Below, piece after piece: positions 8,839 through 17,395 of a stretch of 64,000 nucleotides of DNA. The stretch comes from Enterovibrio baiacu. Lineage in GTDB: Bacteria; Pseudomonadota; Gammaproteobacteria; Enterobacterales; Vibrionaceae. The stretch's first letter is position 1, and each line of letters opens with the position of its first letter. Position numbers and translations under genes: made by a program. The notes beneath the pieces are model-generated. The model did not search any database. It was given only the letters and a program-made list of their open reading frames with translations, and was not told where the DNA came from. The stretch covers positions 174,601 through 238,600 of the forward strand of contig NZ_SCHN01000009.1 in NCBI RefSeq assembly GCF_004120195.1. Direction: 5' to 3'.

Positions 8839-9753
8839 ATGAATACAGACATCATTAGTTCCACCCTCGGTATGTTCGCGTTCCTCGCGGTGGAAATTAC
8901 CCTTTTGTTTTTAGCGATTAGCTACTTGGTGGGCGTACTGCAGATGTACATTCCGCCAGCGCGCATTCGCAACATCCTGAGCAGTAAGAACGGTAAAGGC
9001 TATTTCATGGCTGCGTTCTTGGGCGCAATCACGCCGTTTTGCTCGTGCTCAACCATTCCTTTCCTAAAGGGGCTGATTCGCGCACAGGCAGGTTTTGGCA
9101 CCATGATGGTGTTCTTGTTAGCAAGCCCATTGTTGAACCCGATGATCATCGGTCTCTTTGCGGTAACCTTTGGGCTTGAAGTGACGGTGTACTACTTTGC
9201 ATCGGCGTTAACCGTGTCGGTTGTCGGTGGCTATATGCTAGAGAAGCTTGGGTTTGAAAAATACGTGAAAGAAGAGGCGCACGTTGAACCTGAAGCAAGC
9301 AATGCTGGCTGCGGCACGTCATGCTCTGGCAATGCAAAACCCGTGAACAAATGGCTGAAAATTTGGCAGGGCGTTTGGAAAGATTTCAAAAAGGCGTTGC
9401 CGTACATCTTGGTCGGTGTAGGCATTGGTTCCCTGATTTATGGTGCCGTTCCAACAGATTGGATCGCTTCTTATGCAGGTAACGATAATCCTTTTGCCAT
9501 TCCCTTCGCGGCGATTGTGGGCATTCCACTCTACATTCGCGCGGAAGCGGTCATCTTGCTAAGTGCACCATTAGCGGCAAAAGGCATGAGCATGGGCGCC
9601 ATCATGGCACTGGTCATCGGCAGTGCAGGTGCGAGTTTAACAGAAGTGATTTTGCTGAAATCACTGTTCCGCAACCAAATGATCATGGCGTTCTTGATGG
9701 TCGTGCTTGGCATGGCGGTGCTGACAGGTTACAGCTACGGGGTGTTCTTCTAA
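8839..9753 (+). CDS. ArsP/YraQ-family (DUF318) permease
   Basis: Inner-membrane permease of 304 residues with about eight hydrophobic helices. The signature ITPFCSCSTIPFLKGLIRAQ near residues 60-78 carries the conserved Cys-x-Cys of this family. ASPLLNPMIIGL follows, and a second half IPLYIRAEAVILLSAPLAAKG mirrors it. A Cys-bearing cytosolic loop (AGCGTSCSGNA) sits mid-protein. Some members (ArsP) export methylated trivalent arsenicals. The substrate here is inferred only from family and the ArsR partner. An earlier in-frame ATG at 8773 falls inside operator DNA, while the ATG at 8839 follows AAAGAAG, so I use that start. Confidence 0.85.
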   Translation: MNTDIISSTLGMFAFLAVEITLLFLAISYLVGVLQMYIPPARIRNILSSKNGKGYFMAAFLGAITPFCSCSTIPFLKGLIRAQAGFGTMMVFLLASPLLNPMIIGLFAVTFGLEVTVYYFASALTVSVVGGYMLEKLGFEKYVKEEAHVEPEASNAGCGTSCSGNAKPVNKWLKIWQGVWKDFKKALPYILVGVGIGSLIYGAVPTDWIASYAGNDNPFAIPFAAIVGIPLYIRAEAVILLSAPLAAKGMSMGAIMALVIGSAGASLTEVILLKSLFRNQMIMAFLMVVLGMAVLTGYSYGVFF

Positions 9754-9786
9754 ACAGCAATAGCTAGGAAGTACCCTAGAAAAACT

Positions 9787-9820
9787 AAAGCCAGAGATGT
9801 TCTACATCGCTGGCTTTTTT
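9787..9820 (+). terminator. Terminator after the permease
   Basis: AAAGCCAGAGATG and CATCGCTGGCTTT pair around TTCTA and are followed by a T run. Confidence 0.8.
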
Positions 9821-9827
9821 CGTTTCA

Positions 9828-9995
9828 TCAATCGAACGGGAATTCCTCAGGGGATGATGCGCGACTTGGACGTGCCTTGCGGCGTTCCTTTTTCGCACGT
9901 TGTTGAGGACGGTCGTCGAATTCGTCGTTGAACTTCGAATTAAACTTTTCTTTTTTGTTAGTGTCGTTTTTCAGCCACTGTTCCCACTTGGCCAT
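9828..9995 (-). CDS. Small highly charged protein, unknown function
   Basis: Encodes 55 residues starting MAKWEQWLKNDTNKKEKF, rich in Lys/Arg/Asp/Glu, with a basic patch (QRAKKERRKARPSR) and acidic end EEFPFD. I do not recognise a family. No signal peptide or membrane segment is seen, so it is probably a soluble, largely disordered protein, perhaps nucleic-acid binding by composition. The ATG at 9995 has an AAGG site at proper spacing. A longer frame begins at 10031 but lacks one. It is convergent with the permease. Confidence 0.6.
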   Translation of the reverse strand: MAKWEQWLKNDTNKKEKFNSKFNDEFDDRPQQRAKKERRKARPSRASSPEEFPFD

Positions 9996-10660
9996 TTTAT
10001 TTACCTTGTTCCTGTTCGAGTTACTTTTCACTGTGCCTATCTGTCATGAATGACATTATCTGACGGGCTAAGTCCTTGTCTAAAATAACGTAGCGTCCAT
10101 GTGTGACGCTATGATGAAATTACAGTGTCAGTACCATGACACCGAATTCACGCCAAGCATAGATCTGGACGACAGAATAAATAAAACGAAAAAATTCATT
10201 GCCGTTGATTAAAATATTTTATCGTCATAAACAGAATCACACCTTCATTCTTGGTTTATTAAACGTGTAAAGAATTGAACGATAAGAACGTGACGGTCAT
10301 CAGTGTCAGGATAGTGAAAATGGGGGCTGTAGCCATTTTTGTCCAAAGTTTACATTGTGTGTCTTAAAACATGGTTGAATGCTTGATGAGCAGCGTTTGT
10401 CGAGAATTGCGCCATATATTGATGTTTTTCACATTGTTACAAAGGCTTACTCTCAAACGTATCGACCAAATTAATTTTCTCAGATACCTTACGGATCGAA
10501 TTCATGAACTATCTAACGCTAAAGACTCGACAGCGCTTTTAATCGTGACTATAAAGCAAGTTGTGAATTAAATTTCTTTATCGTTAGATCAACAATATTT
10601 TGCTTTACACCTTATTGGTTTAATGAAGAATATTGCGCAAATTTACTAAGGAGCTAAATA
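9996..10660. other. Long AT-rich intergenic region upstream of maoP
   Basis: 665 bp, clearly richer in A+T than its neighbours, with no open frame I can support (a 66-codon frame at 10371-10571 lacks a ribosome-binding site and homology). It presumably contains the maoP promoter and a long leader. No riboswitch was recognised. Confidence 0.5.
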
Positions 10661-10990
10661 ATGTTTAGTGGTCAAAGGTTTTTTGATGACAAGCATTTTC
10701 CAAAAGGTTTTGCCCGATCTGGTTATTTCACCATCAAGGAAGCACAGCTTTTGGAAACCTGTGGCCGTACTATGAAGGCGTTGTTCGAAGGTACGATGGT
10801 TCCACAAGACGAAGAACAGCAGAAATTTGTTGATGAAGTGAACGGTCGTCGCGCTGCTGAGTCGCAGTACTCTCTTTGCTGGATCAAATATCTGAAAGAG
10901 ATCAACCACAAGCATGTGGTTTACAATCTTTGCTCAACCTCTCGCGGCGGTGCTGCAGAAGATTATTCAGAAGCAGAAGCGGACGAATAA
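10661..10990 (+). CDS. maoP: MaoP (DUF413) macrodomain Ori protein homologue
   Basis: 109-residue cytosolic protein matching the DUF413/YifE family. The diagnostic block is RFFDDKHFPKGFARSGYFTIKEAQLLE at residues 6-32 (key residues FDxKHxPxGF and FTIKEAQLLE), followed by EEQQKFV, a central WIKYLK and an acidic tail AEDYSEAEADE. In E. coli MaoP (112 residues) acts with the maoS site to organise the Ori macrodomain. Here it is a single gene, preceded by AAGGAG and an unusually long AT-rich upstream region, and closed by a terminator. Confidence 0.88.
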   Translation: MFSGQRFFDDKHFPKGFARSGYFTIKEAQLLETCGRTMKALFEGTMVPQDEEQQKFVDEVNGRRAAESQYSLCWIKYLKEINHKHVVYNLCSTSRGGAAEDYSEAEADE

Positions 10991-11004
10991 GGTTCATTTG
11001 AGCG

Positions 11005-11036
11005 CAAAAAAAGCGAGCTTTGGGCTCGCTTTTTTA
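11005..11036. terminator. Terminator after maoP
   Basis: AAAAGCGAGC and GCTCGCTTTT form the stem around TTTGG, with flanking A and T runs. It can serve maoP and the convergent gene ending at 11064. Confidence 0.85.
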
Positions 11037-11063
11037 TTTTGTCATCAAAACAAATTTGCCGTT

Positions 11064-12527
11064 TTAGGCCAATAAATGCGCCAAAGTATAAGGGTGACGC
11101 GTCAGGCCAAGCGCCTGTGCAGGTGTGATCCCCTCGCTGTTTTGATTACATAAATTGTTCCACGCCCGGAAAATATCCAGCAGCGGCAGCAAGCCACCTG
11201 GGCGCAAACGGCGTCTAGGCTCGTCAATCAGCGAACGAAAATGCTGATGGAAGCGCGCTTGATATTGATAAACAACCTGCGTACTTGCCTCTTGAAGCCA
11301 TGTTTCTTCATTCCCCGTTTCACGTCCTAGATGGCAAATGGCCTTCGCCGCCGCGCCTTCCTGCGTAAACGCCCAACGATCACGCCACCAACTGAGCAAC
11401 ATAATGTCAATGTTACTGGCTGCAGAACCCTCAACCCAATGGGCATTTTGCTCAACATATATCGGGTGACATGTCTGTTCCACGAGCCTTTCTTTGAAAA
11501 TACTCATCATGGCAGAACGCATCAGAGGTTCTTGTGGCAAATACAAGGTGAATGAATCCCATGATCCCAACAGCTCTTTCAAGCGAAGATATTGCGCATA
11601 CGCCGTGTATTGCGGGCGAATAAGACAACCCTTAGAAGGGTAATCCACGCGAATGGGACGGGTGTATGGGTCTTCCACATTGCTTCGTGACAAGACTTCT
11701 TTGTATTTGTCGTTCACTTGCGTCAGTAAATCGCTGCTCGTTTCTAAATGCATCTCACTGTGCGGGTGAAACGCATCTGGCATTAAGCGTGACGATGCAT
11801 CAAACACATCGGCCAGTTGGTCAGGCTTTTCTTCTGCGGCAGAGTAGTTGATGTTTTGCAGCAGAATATAACCGTGCTTCGCATCGCCTGTCGTTAGCCA
11901 CATAACACCGTTGTCGCTTTTCGGTTGAAGCGGCATCAGCGTTGAAGCGAGCGGCGTGTTTGTCGCCATTTGCAGAAAACGCGCATCCACACTGGCGAGT
12001 TTGTTACGACAGCGCGCGGCAATCTGATCCAAATGGTCGTAAAACGTTTTTGGATTGATGGCCAATTTACGGCAGATCTCTCTGACGGCATACCCGGTAA
12101 ACAACAAGCCCAGTAGTTTTTGCTGGACGTCGATTTTCGGGTTCGCATTAGACCATTTATCTACAAAGGTTGATTGGCAATGCTTACAGCGGTAACGCTG
12201 GCGTTCACCACTGTAACCAAAGGCATGATAGTGCTCTCTGTGCGTTAACACAGGGAGACCATGCGCAGGGCAACCTTCTGTACTGCACGCAGCGAGGTTA
12301 CCTGAATCTTGCGCTTTGAGGCGCAAATACTCATCCATCACTGCGTGATTGTTAAGGAGAGGAGGAAAAGCGCCACACTCTCGGCACACCAAACTAGGGC
12401 GAGATGGATCGGTATCTTGAAGAAGGTATAACTTCTTGTCACTCAATCCAAAGTTTCGACACGCCAATGTTTTACAAAAGTTGAGTTGTAATCCATCTGC
12501 CGCGGGCGGTAGCTTCCCTGTAGACAC
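11064..12527 (-). CDS. InsA-like zinc-ribbon/HTH protein, possibly a domesticated transposase
   Basis: 487-residue protein that I cannot assign to a characterised family. A first Cys cluster (C18, C23, then CRECG near 48-51) precedes a second zinc ribbon near 81-120: CSTEGCPAHG followed by GERQRYRCKHCQSTF. That ribbon is the IS1 InsA / IS-element type that reads target DNA. A helix-turn-helix (AVREICRKLAINPKTFYDHLDQI, about 145-167) follows. The C-terminal ~300 residues contain TTGDAKHGY and VEGSAASNIDIMLLSWWRDRW, which could be remnants of an RNase-H-like fold, but I cannot place a DDE triad. No terminal inverted repeats or target duplication were found around it, arguing for a resident gene. 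A TGAACAAATGT motif lies about 60 bp upstream. Confidence 0.6.
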   Translation of the reverse strand: MSTGKLPPAADGLQLNFCKTLACRNFGLSDKKLYLLQDTDPSRPSLVCRECGAFPPLLNNHAVMDEYLRLKAQDSGNLAACSTEGCPAHGLPVLTHREHYHAFGYSGERQRYRCKHCQSTFVDKWSNANPKIDVQQKLLGLLFTGYAVREICRKLAINPKTFYDHLDQIAARCRNKLASVDARFLQMATNTPLASTLMPLQPKSDNGVMWLTTGDAKHGYILLQNINYSAAEEKPDQLADVFDASSRLMPDAFHPHSEMHLETSSDLLTQVNDKYKEVLSRSNVEDPYTRPIRVDYPSKGCLIRPQYTAYAQYLRLKELLGSWDSFTLYLPQEPLMRSAMMSIFKERLVEQTCHPIYVEQNAHWVEGSAASNIDIMLLSWWRDRWAFTQEGAAAKAICHLGRETGNEETWLQEASTQVVYQYQARFHQHFRSLIDEPRRRLRPGGLLPLLDIFRAWNNLCNQNSEGITPAQALGLTRHPYTLAHLLA

Positions 12528-12585
12528 CAGTCCTCCTCGAGTTTTCTGTCGTCGTAAAATATAAATAGCTGAGAAATGCTCAGCA

Positions 12586-12596
12586 TGAACAAATGT
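12586..12596. promoter_or_regulatory. TGAACAAATGT motif upstream of the InsA-like gene
   Basis: Identical to the first 11 bases of the palindrome at 2836 and of the talB-upstream site. The second half-site is not conserved here, so regulation by the SorC-type protein is speculative. Confidence 0.25.
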
Positions 12597-12616
12597 CCCT
12601 AAGGACGAATTTTGTA

Positions 12617-12787
12617 TTAAGAGAAGAATCGCTCAGCGATGGTTTGATATGCCATGCCGCCAAGATAGATACCAACGATCCCCATGATGCCTGAAATAAC
12701 AGGCGGTGCAGGCAGTGGCAGCTTGATCGCACTAAACAAAAATCCAACAATCGCGCCCGCCGCTATGGCTAATAACACTTCACTCAT
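12617..12787 (-). CDS. XapX domain (DUF1427) small membrane protein
   Basis: 56-residue inner-membrane protein. The first helix MSEVLLAIAAGAIVGFLFSAI and the KLPLPAPPVISGIMGIVGIYLGG block with conserved Pro-Ala-Pro-Pro are the XapX signature. The function of the family is not known. The start at 12787 is chosen because GAGGG precedes it at good spacing. The frame is open upstream to 12901, but that extension is polar and unlike the family. No partner gene is adjacent. Confidence 0.75.
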   Translation of the reverse strand: MSEVLLAIAAGAIVGFLFSAIKLPLPAPPVISGIMGIVGIYLGGMAYQTIAERFFS

Positions 12788-13165
12788 GGGTACCCTCTTT
12801 TTCGTACGTTGCATTTGCAGATGCAGGTTGTCGTTACGGCTTTGTATGATATTAATGAAGATGCCGTTAACGTTTCGGTGTCCAGTGTATGGAAGCGACA
12901 AACATGATCAGCCGATCTTGATCACAATAAACGGGATATTATTGTGGTTTTTCGCTGTATGTAACCAATTTTGTTGAAAGGGAGAGGTTGCGCAAGGGGG
13001 AATATGAAGGTGTGATGAGGTGCAGTTCGGCGGGTGATAACTGGCAAAACAACAGATTGATCATGGCTAGAAACAAAATGTGTACGGTAAAAATTAGAGT
13101 AAAAACGCAGATTTAGCCAGGGTGTGGAGAGTTGTGCAAAGAAGGTTTTTACTGAACCCTAAGAG
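12788..13165. other. Intergenic region with no recognised gene
   Basis: About 380 bp between two minus-strand genes. It includes the upstream region of the XapX gene and ends at a terminator hairpin. I see no coding potential or structured RNA. Confidence 0.4.
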
Positions 13166-13188
13166 AAACAGCCCAAATAGGGCTGTTT
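13166..13188 (-). terminator. Terminator after the RCC1-repeat lipoprotein gene
   Basis: AAACAGCCC and GGGCTGTTT pair around AAATA immediately after the stop codon on the minus strand. Confidence 0.75.
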
Positions 13189-13193
13189 GAATA

Positions 13194-14894
13194 TTAAAGT
13201 GATGTTTCTATGAGAATGTCATCGCTGGCAACAAGGCTCGCTGAAATGTCATCAGGAACAGTTGGATCACCGCCATAGCTAGCATCTCCCCAAACTACGA
13301 TCGATCCATCTTTTTTAATGGCGGTAAAAGATAAACTGCCCGAAAATACATCAACAACATCACTAGCCACTTGAGAGGCGATGGCATCATATTCTGTTTT
13401 GAAGCGTCCCCACGAGACAATTTTACCGCTTGATGTTAATGCGGCAAAACCAGATCCATTAGGCGCTGCATAGATGGTGTCGACATCAATCAATTGACTC
13501 GCTATATCTGAAGGTATAGTGCCGCCATGAAAACTACTTCCCCATGCTACGACAGTTTTATCATCTTTGATGGCGGCGAAAGCTCTGGTATTGCCAACGA
13601 CTTGGGTAATGTTTGTCAATGTACCTCCATTGCCTCCTTGGCCAGAGGCCCCCCATGTGATGATGGTTCCATCGGATTTTCTTGCAGCAAACGCCCCCTG
13701 AGTTGCTGAAACTTCAACCACGCCACTTGTTAAATCGCCAGTAACATCATTTGGAACTGTCTGATCCCCACCACCTCCGCTTAAGCCCCATGAGACAACT
13801 TGCCCGTTTGTTTTAAGAACGGAAAACGCGTTATTAGTCGCGGAAATGGTTTGCATATCACTTTGCACCTGTGACTCGACGGCCGCAAACTTCACCTGAG
13901 TATTTGCATCATCAATACTCCCCCAGCTTTTAACTGCGCCTGACGAATCTATGCCGGCAAAGATACTGCTCCAAGTGCGATATATTTTTTGAATATCTGT
14001 AGCAACAATGCCTTCCGCGGGGCCTTCTACCCTACATTGGAATCCGCCCCAAAACACGACATCGCCATTGTCTTTGAGCGCAGAAAAGCAGTATTGATTT
14101 TCGACTATTTCTTTTACACCACTTGTTAGTAGACTGGCTACGGCCGATGAGTCACCACCAAAGCTACTGCCACCTAGTGTTACCACGGAGCCATCCTGCT
14201 TCCAGATGGATAAAGCGCCGAATGACACAGCTGCCCCGGCAGCATTGGGTTCAGTGCCATTCAATAAACCCCAATATATTAGAGTATTGTCTTCTTTCAG
14301 AGCGGCGAAATTACTACCGCCGAGGTACGTATCGACGCTTTTGACATTGGTTAAATCAAGACCATTACTGCTCGTTGAGCCCCAAGAAAACGCAGTACCA
14401 TCGTTCCGCAATGCTGCAACAGATAGTCTTCCGGGATAATAACTATTCACAGCGTTTCGAGCGTAGACGCTATATTGTTCTTCCGCGCTATATTTCCCAC
14501 TTTCGCTGTAAGTTACGACTGACAATCGAACCTTTTTTGCAACATCAATATTTTCAATTGTAATGCTATCAGTAGTAGCAGAAAGGTCAGAGATAAACTT
14601 TCCATCAACCTCTATTGTGTTTCCAAATATTCCGTCATTGTTTCTATCTATCTGCCAAAGATAGGTCGTCAGTCCGCGATTACAATCATCACATGTGTAA
14701 TCTGCGGCTACTGTGTCGCCGACAATTAATTGTCCTATTTTGCTTAACGATGTAGTAACAGGGCGCGGCTCATCATCAATTGGCGCGGGAGTACCGCCAT
14801 CCACAGGCTTTCCTTGAGAAGGAATTCCGCTATTTTCTCCTCCGCATCCAGAAAAGATTAATGCACCCACTAAAAAAAAGTATTTGTTATTCAT
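13194..14894 (-). CDS. Surface lipoprotein with RCC1-like beta-propeller repeats
   Basis: 566-residue predicted lipoprotein. The N-terminus MNNKYFFLVGALIFSGCGGE is a signal peptide with a lipobox Cys at about 17. A Pro/Gly-rich linker (20-45) and an Ig-like stretch (about 50-150, with a CDDC motif) precede about eight RCC1/BLIP-II type repeats of the form F-A-A-L-K-x-D-G-x-V-x-x-W-G. Such repeats build a seven-bladed propeller used for protein or polysaccharide binding, but no ligand can be named. It sits 15 bp downstream of an OmpA-family gene on the same strand, so the two are probably co-transcribed and work at the cell envelope. Confidence 0.75.
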   Translation of the reverse strand: MNNKYFFLVGALIFSGCGGENSGIPSQGKPVDGGTPAPIDDEPRPVTTSLSKIGQLIVGDTVAADYTCDDCNRGLTTYLWQIDRNNDGIFGNTIEVDGKFISDLSATTDSITIENIDVAKKVRLSVVTYSESGKYSAEEQYSVYARNAVNSYYPGRLSVAALRNDGTAFSWGSTSSNGLDLTNVKSVDTYLGGSNFAALKEDNTLIYWGLLNGTEPNAAGAAVSFGALSIWKQDGSVVTLGGSSFGGDSSAVASLLTSGVKEIVENQYCFSALKDNGDVVFWGGFQCRVEGPAEGIVATDIQKIYRTWSSIFAGIDSSGAVKSWGSIDDANTQVKFAAVESQVQSDMQTISATNNAFSVLKTNGQVVSWGLSGGGGDQTVPNDVTGDLTSGVVEVSATQGAFAARKSDGTIITWGASGQGGNGGTLTNITQVVGNTRAFAAIKDDKTVVAWGSSFHGGTIPSDIASQLIDVDTIYAAPNGSGFAALTSSGKIVSWGRFKTEYDAIASQVASDVVDVFSGSLSFTAIKKDGSIVVWGDASYGGDPTVPDDISASLVASDDILIETSL

Positions 14895-14909
14895 TATTCA
14901 GTTTCTCTA

Positions 14910-15935
14910 TTAATTATTCGTCGTGAAAGAAGGAATGAAGACTTCAACACGGCGATTTTTCTCTCTTCCTAATTCAGTTTCATTGCTTGCGATAGGGTTT
15001 GATTCCCCCTGACCTGTCGTGCTAATTCGTTCCTCATCAACACCACTATCTGCCAAGTATTTTGCTACTTGTTTTGCACGCAATTCTGAGAGTGTTTGGT
15101 TGTATGCCGACGCCCCTTTGCTATCGGTATGACCAATTAATTTTACGTCAACTGAAGGATTTGCTTTTAAGTGAGAAACAATGGGTTCCAACTGCGCTTT
15201 AGCGTGCTCGGTAAGAGAGAAATCGTTGAATTGAAAAAGGGCTTTGCCTTCAACATCGCTTATAATGATTGGTTCTGGGCTTGGTTCTGGTTCCACTCTG
15301 CTTGGGCTCGGCGAGAGTGAAGGCTTTTTGAATTGATATTGCAAAGACACGGTGAGCCAGTGGATGTCTGAGCCTCCAGTATTTTCACCTCCAACATTAT
15401 CAAACCATTGATATTCAAGCCTTGTTGTGAGGTTTGAAGACACTTCATAATCAAGGCCAGTGCCGAGCGTTAAGGAGAAATCTTTGTCGTCAGAATTAAC
15501 CGAGTAAGATGCTTCTCTGCCTGTTTTATCCGCGTGCCAGTAAAGAGAGCCGCCCTTACCAAATACAGATAGTTTATTGGTTATTGGATAGCTTGCTTTA
15601 AGTGAAATTTCTGCACCATGAACTTTAGATTCATAAGGAGCATATACATTACTGTTTTCTAATGCTGGGTATACAGCTTTTGCACGACCGAAATAATCAT
15701 ATCCACCTTCAACTGCAAGCCATGGAAGAAATTGATATCCTAAATATGCGCCAGCGCCTAACGCATCTCTGTCACATTCTACATTGTGACTTTCGCATCC
15801 GTTTCCGAAATATGTCCATCCAACCTTTCCGCCAACATAAAAAAAATCATTCTCTGATGTCTCAATGCTTTCAGCGTGTGAGTAAAGGGGAAGTACAATG
15901 GATAATATGAGTGAACATAGACTTATTCTTTTCAT
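14910..15935 (-). CDS. OmpA-family outer-membrane protein
   Basis: 341-residue protein. A signal peptide (MKRISLCSLILSIVLPLYSHA) is followed by an eight-stranded OmpA-like barrel (about 25-205, FFYVGGKVGWTYFGNG... to LTVSLQYQFKKP), a Ser/Pro/Glu linker (about 205-225), and a C-terminal OmpA domain with GKALFQFNDFSLTE, IGHTDSKGASAYNQTLSELRAKQVAKYL and REKNRRVEVFI. The conserved Asp and Arg bind peptidoglycan diaminopimelate. The barrel has a Cys pair (CESHNVEC). I chose the ATG at 15935 because it begins a clean signal peptide. The longer frame to 15977 does not. The next gene encodes an RCC1-repeat lipoprotein. Confidence 0.88.
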   Translation of the reverse strand: MKRISLCSLILSIVLPLYSHAESIETSENDFFYVGGKVGWTYFGNGCESHNVECDRDALGAGAYLGYQFLPWLAVEGGYDYFGRAKAVYPALENSNVYAPYESKVHGAEISLKASYPITNKLSVFGKGGSLYWHADKTGREASYSVNSDDKDFSLTLGTGLDYEVSSNLTTRLEYQWFDNVGGENTGGSDIHWLTVSLQYQFKKPSLSPSPSRVEPEPSPEPIIISDVEGKALFQFNDFSLTEHAKAQLEPIVSHLKANPSVDVKLIGHTDSKGASAYNQTLSELRAKQVAKYLADSGVDEERISTTGQGESNPIASNETELGREKNRRVEVFIPSFTTNN

Positions 15936-16299
15936 TTTGTTGTGAATTTCCCTTGTCAGTACCAACGTTGGCGGCATAGTAGCAAAGTTGCTTATTCAAT
16001 TATAAGACACAAAATGGGAATATTACTTTCTGTCTCCATTTTGAGATATTGATGATGTGGCTGCATTTATATTCATATCTGGCTTATTATCTATGCTTTG
16101 TGTATTTAATTGTGGGCAATTTAATCGATTTTTATTTTGGCGAAAATGTATATTTATGAATTGAAAAGGAATTAAAATTAGTAAGAAATGAGAGTTTGTA
16201 CAGTTAAATGGCGTGTATTGCACGTTAAGGTTTTTCTTTATCTTACGAAACCACATGCATTAAAATGCTGACTGAACCATCCAATTTAGGCGAATGTGT
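15936..16299. other. Divergent AT-rich intergenic region
   Basis: About 360 bp between the OmpA-family gene and a lipoprotein gene on the other strand. It is strongly AT-rich. A 77-codon minus frame at 16023-16256 has no ribosome-binding site or recognisable product, so I treat the region as divergent promoters. Confidence 0.4.
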
Positions 16300-16725
16300 A
16301 TGAAAAAGGTAATTGCTTCTGTTGCTATTGTATTGGCGCTTTCTGGTTGTGAAGAAGCGAACAAGGCGATTGACCAAGCGCAAGAGGCTGCGAATAGTGC
16401 GGTTGATAGTATTCAAGACAAAGTCGATTCCGTCGATTTCAGCGAACTGAACGTGGACGCTTTCGGTGGTGCAGCTGAGTCTGCAAAAGAATTTGCGGCA
16501 TCGGTCGAAGAAGCGCTAAGTGCAGATTTGACGAATGCAGCCGTGTTTGAGGACATGCAAGACAAGGTGGCAAATTCCTATGCTTGCTTGGTGGATGCAA
16601 CCTCAGAAAGCACCGCGGAAAAACTGCTGAACCAATTTATGTCTGCGATTGGGAATGAAGACAATCGTTCTTTGATTGAAAAGGGCGTAGAGAAAGCCAA
16701 AGCGGCACAAGAGTGTGTGATGTAA
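16300..16725 (+). CDS. Small predicted lipoprotein, unknown function
   Basis: 141 residues starting MKKVIASVAIVLALSGCEEA, a lipoprotein signal with Cys at about 17, followed by an Ala/Asp/Glu-rich mostly helical region with heptad-like spacing (EEANKAIDQAQEAANSAVDSIQDKVDSV). Two further Cys (YACLVD and AQECVM) may form a disulfide. No family recognised. The ATG at 16300 is preferred over the one at 16294 because AGGCG lies 7 bases before it. A terminator follows directly. Confidence 0.7.
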   Translation: MKKVIASVAIVLALSGCEEANKAIDQAQEAANSAVDSIQDKVDSVDFSELNVDAFGGAAESAKEFAASVEEALSADLTNAAVFEDMQDKVANSYACLVDATSESTAEKLLNQFMSAIGNEDNRSLIEKGVEKAKAAQECVM

Positions 16726-16755
16726 TTGCATTGCTTTCGCTCTTTACTTACCGTT

Positions 16756-16788
16756 AAAAGAAACCCGACCGTTGTCGGGTTTCTTTTT
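16756..16788 (+). terminator. Terminator after the small lipoprotein gene
   Basis: AAAAGAAACCCGAC-CGTT-GTCGGGTTTCTTTT, a strong stem with a terminal T run. Confidence 0.9.
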
Positions 16789-16954
16789 ATTCAGACCCCT
16801 AAGCGCAACCCTTTTTAGGGTTCATTTCTTGATTGCCTTGTTATTTCTATTCCCAATAACGAATCACTGTGTCGCTATTTTCATTACTAGGTTCATTAGA
16901 TGTACTGTGGTGATGTGCATGACAACTGTCATGACATGTGTGCGAGGGAATGCA

Positions 16955-17245
16955 ATGAACCATCATGATAAAAAGCAAGATGAGGCCATTAGACGATTGG
17001 CTAAGCTCTCAGCGTCGCATCTCGACGAGGAAGATAGAACGTTTATCGAAATACGCGATGAGGAAGAAGAGAAAGATCGCATATCGCGTTCAGTGAAGCA
17101 TGGTTATACCTCCCCTCGACCCGAGCCTGTTGGGAAAGACGTGACGTTTATCGAATCACTGTTCAACACTATCAAAATACTGGTGGTGTTGGCGGTGCTA
17201 GGATTTGGTCTCTATGGAATACTCATGGCCTATCTGGCTTCATAG
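16955..17245 (+). CDS. Small tail-anchored protein, unknown function
   Basis: 96 residues. An acidic and basic N-terminal half (MNHHDKKQDEAIRRLAKLSAS..., then EEDRTFIEIRDEEEEKDRISR) leads to a single C-terminal membrane helix (TIKILVVLAVLGFGLYGILMAYL). No family recognised. The soluble part is predicted cytosolic. The frame extends back to 16772 through a terminator, but the ATG at 16955 has GAGGG six bases upstream and is the likely start. Confidence 0.55.
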   Translation: MNHHDKKQDEAIRRLAKLSASHLDEEDRTFIEIRDEEEEKDRISRSVKHGYTSPRPEPVGKDVTFIESLFNTIKILVVLAVLGFGLYGILMAYLAS

Positions 17246-17329
17246 CATTGCAAAAACACGGTGACAATGAGGCGTGTGCACCTGAACAGTTCAAAGTATT
17301 CACCGTCTATGAACGCTTAACAACAAAAA

Positions 17330-17347
17330 GGGAAGCACATGCTTCCC
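17330..17347. terminator. Hairpin after the chitinase gene
   Basis: GGGAAGC-ACAT-GCTTCCC, with a run of five A before it on the plus strand, which becomes a T run when read from the chitinase gene on the minus strand. Confidence 0.75.
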
Positions 17348-17395
17348 CTTCGTTTAGGTTTAAATCAGTTTTAGCGTCAGACTAACGCGCAGAAC

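Noticed and set aside
16023-16256. 77-codon minus-strand frame upstream of the OmpA-family gene
   Set aside because: AT-rich divergent promoter region, no ribosome-binding site, no recognisable features.
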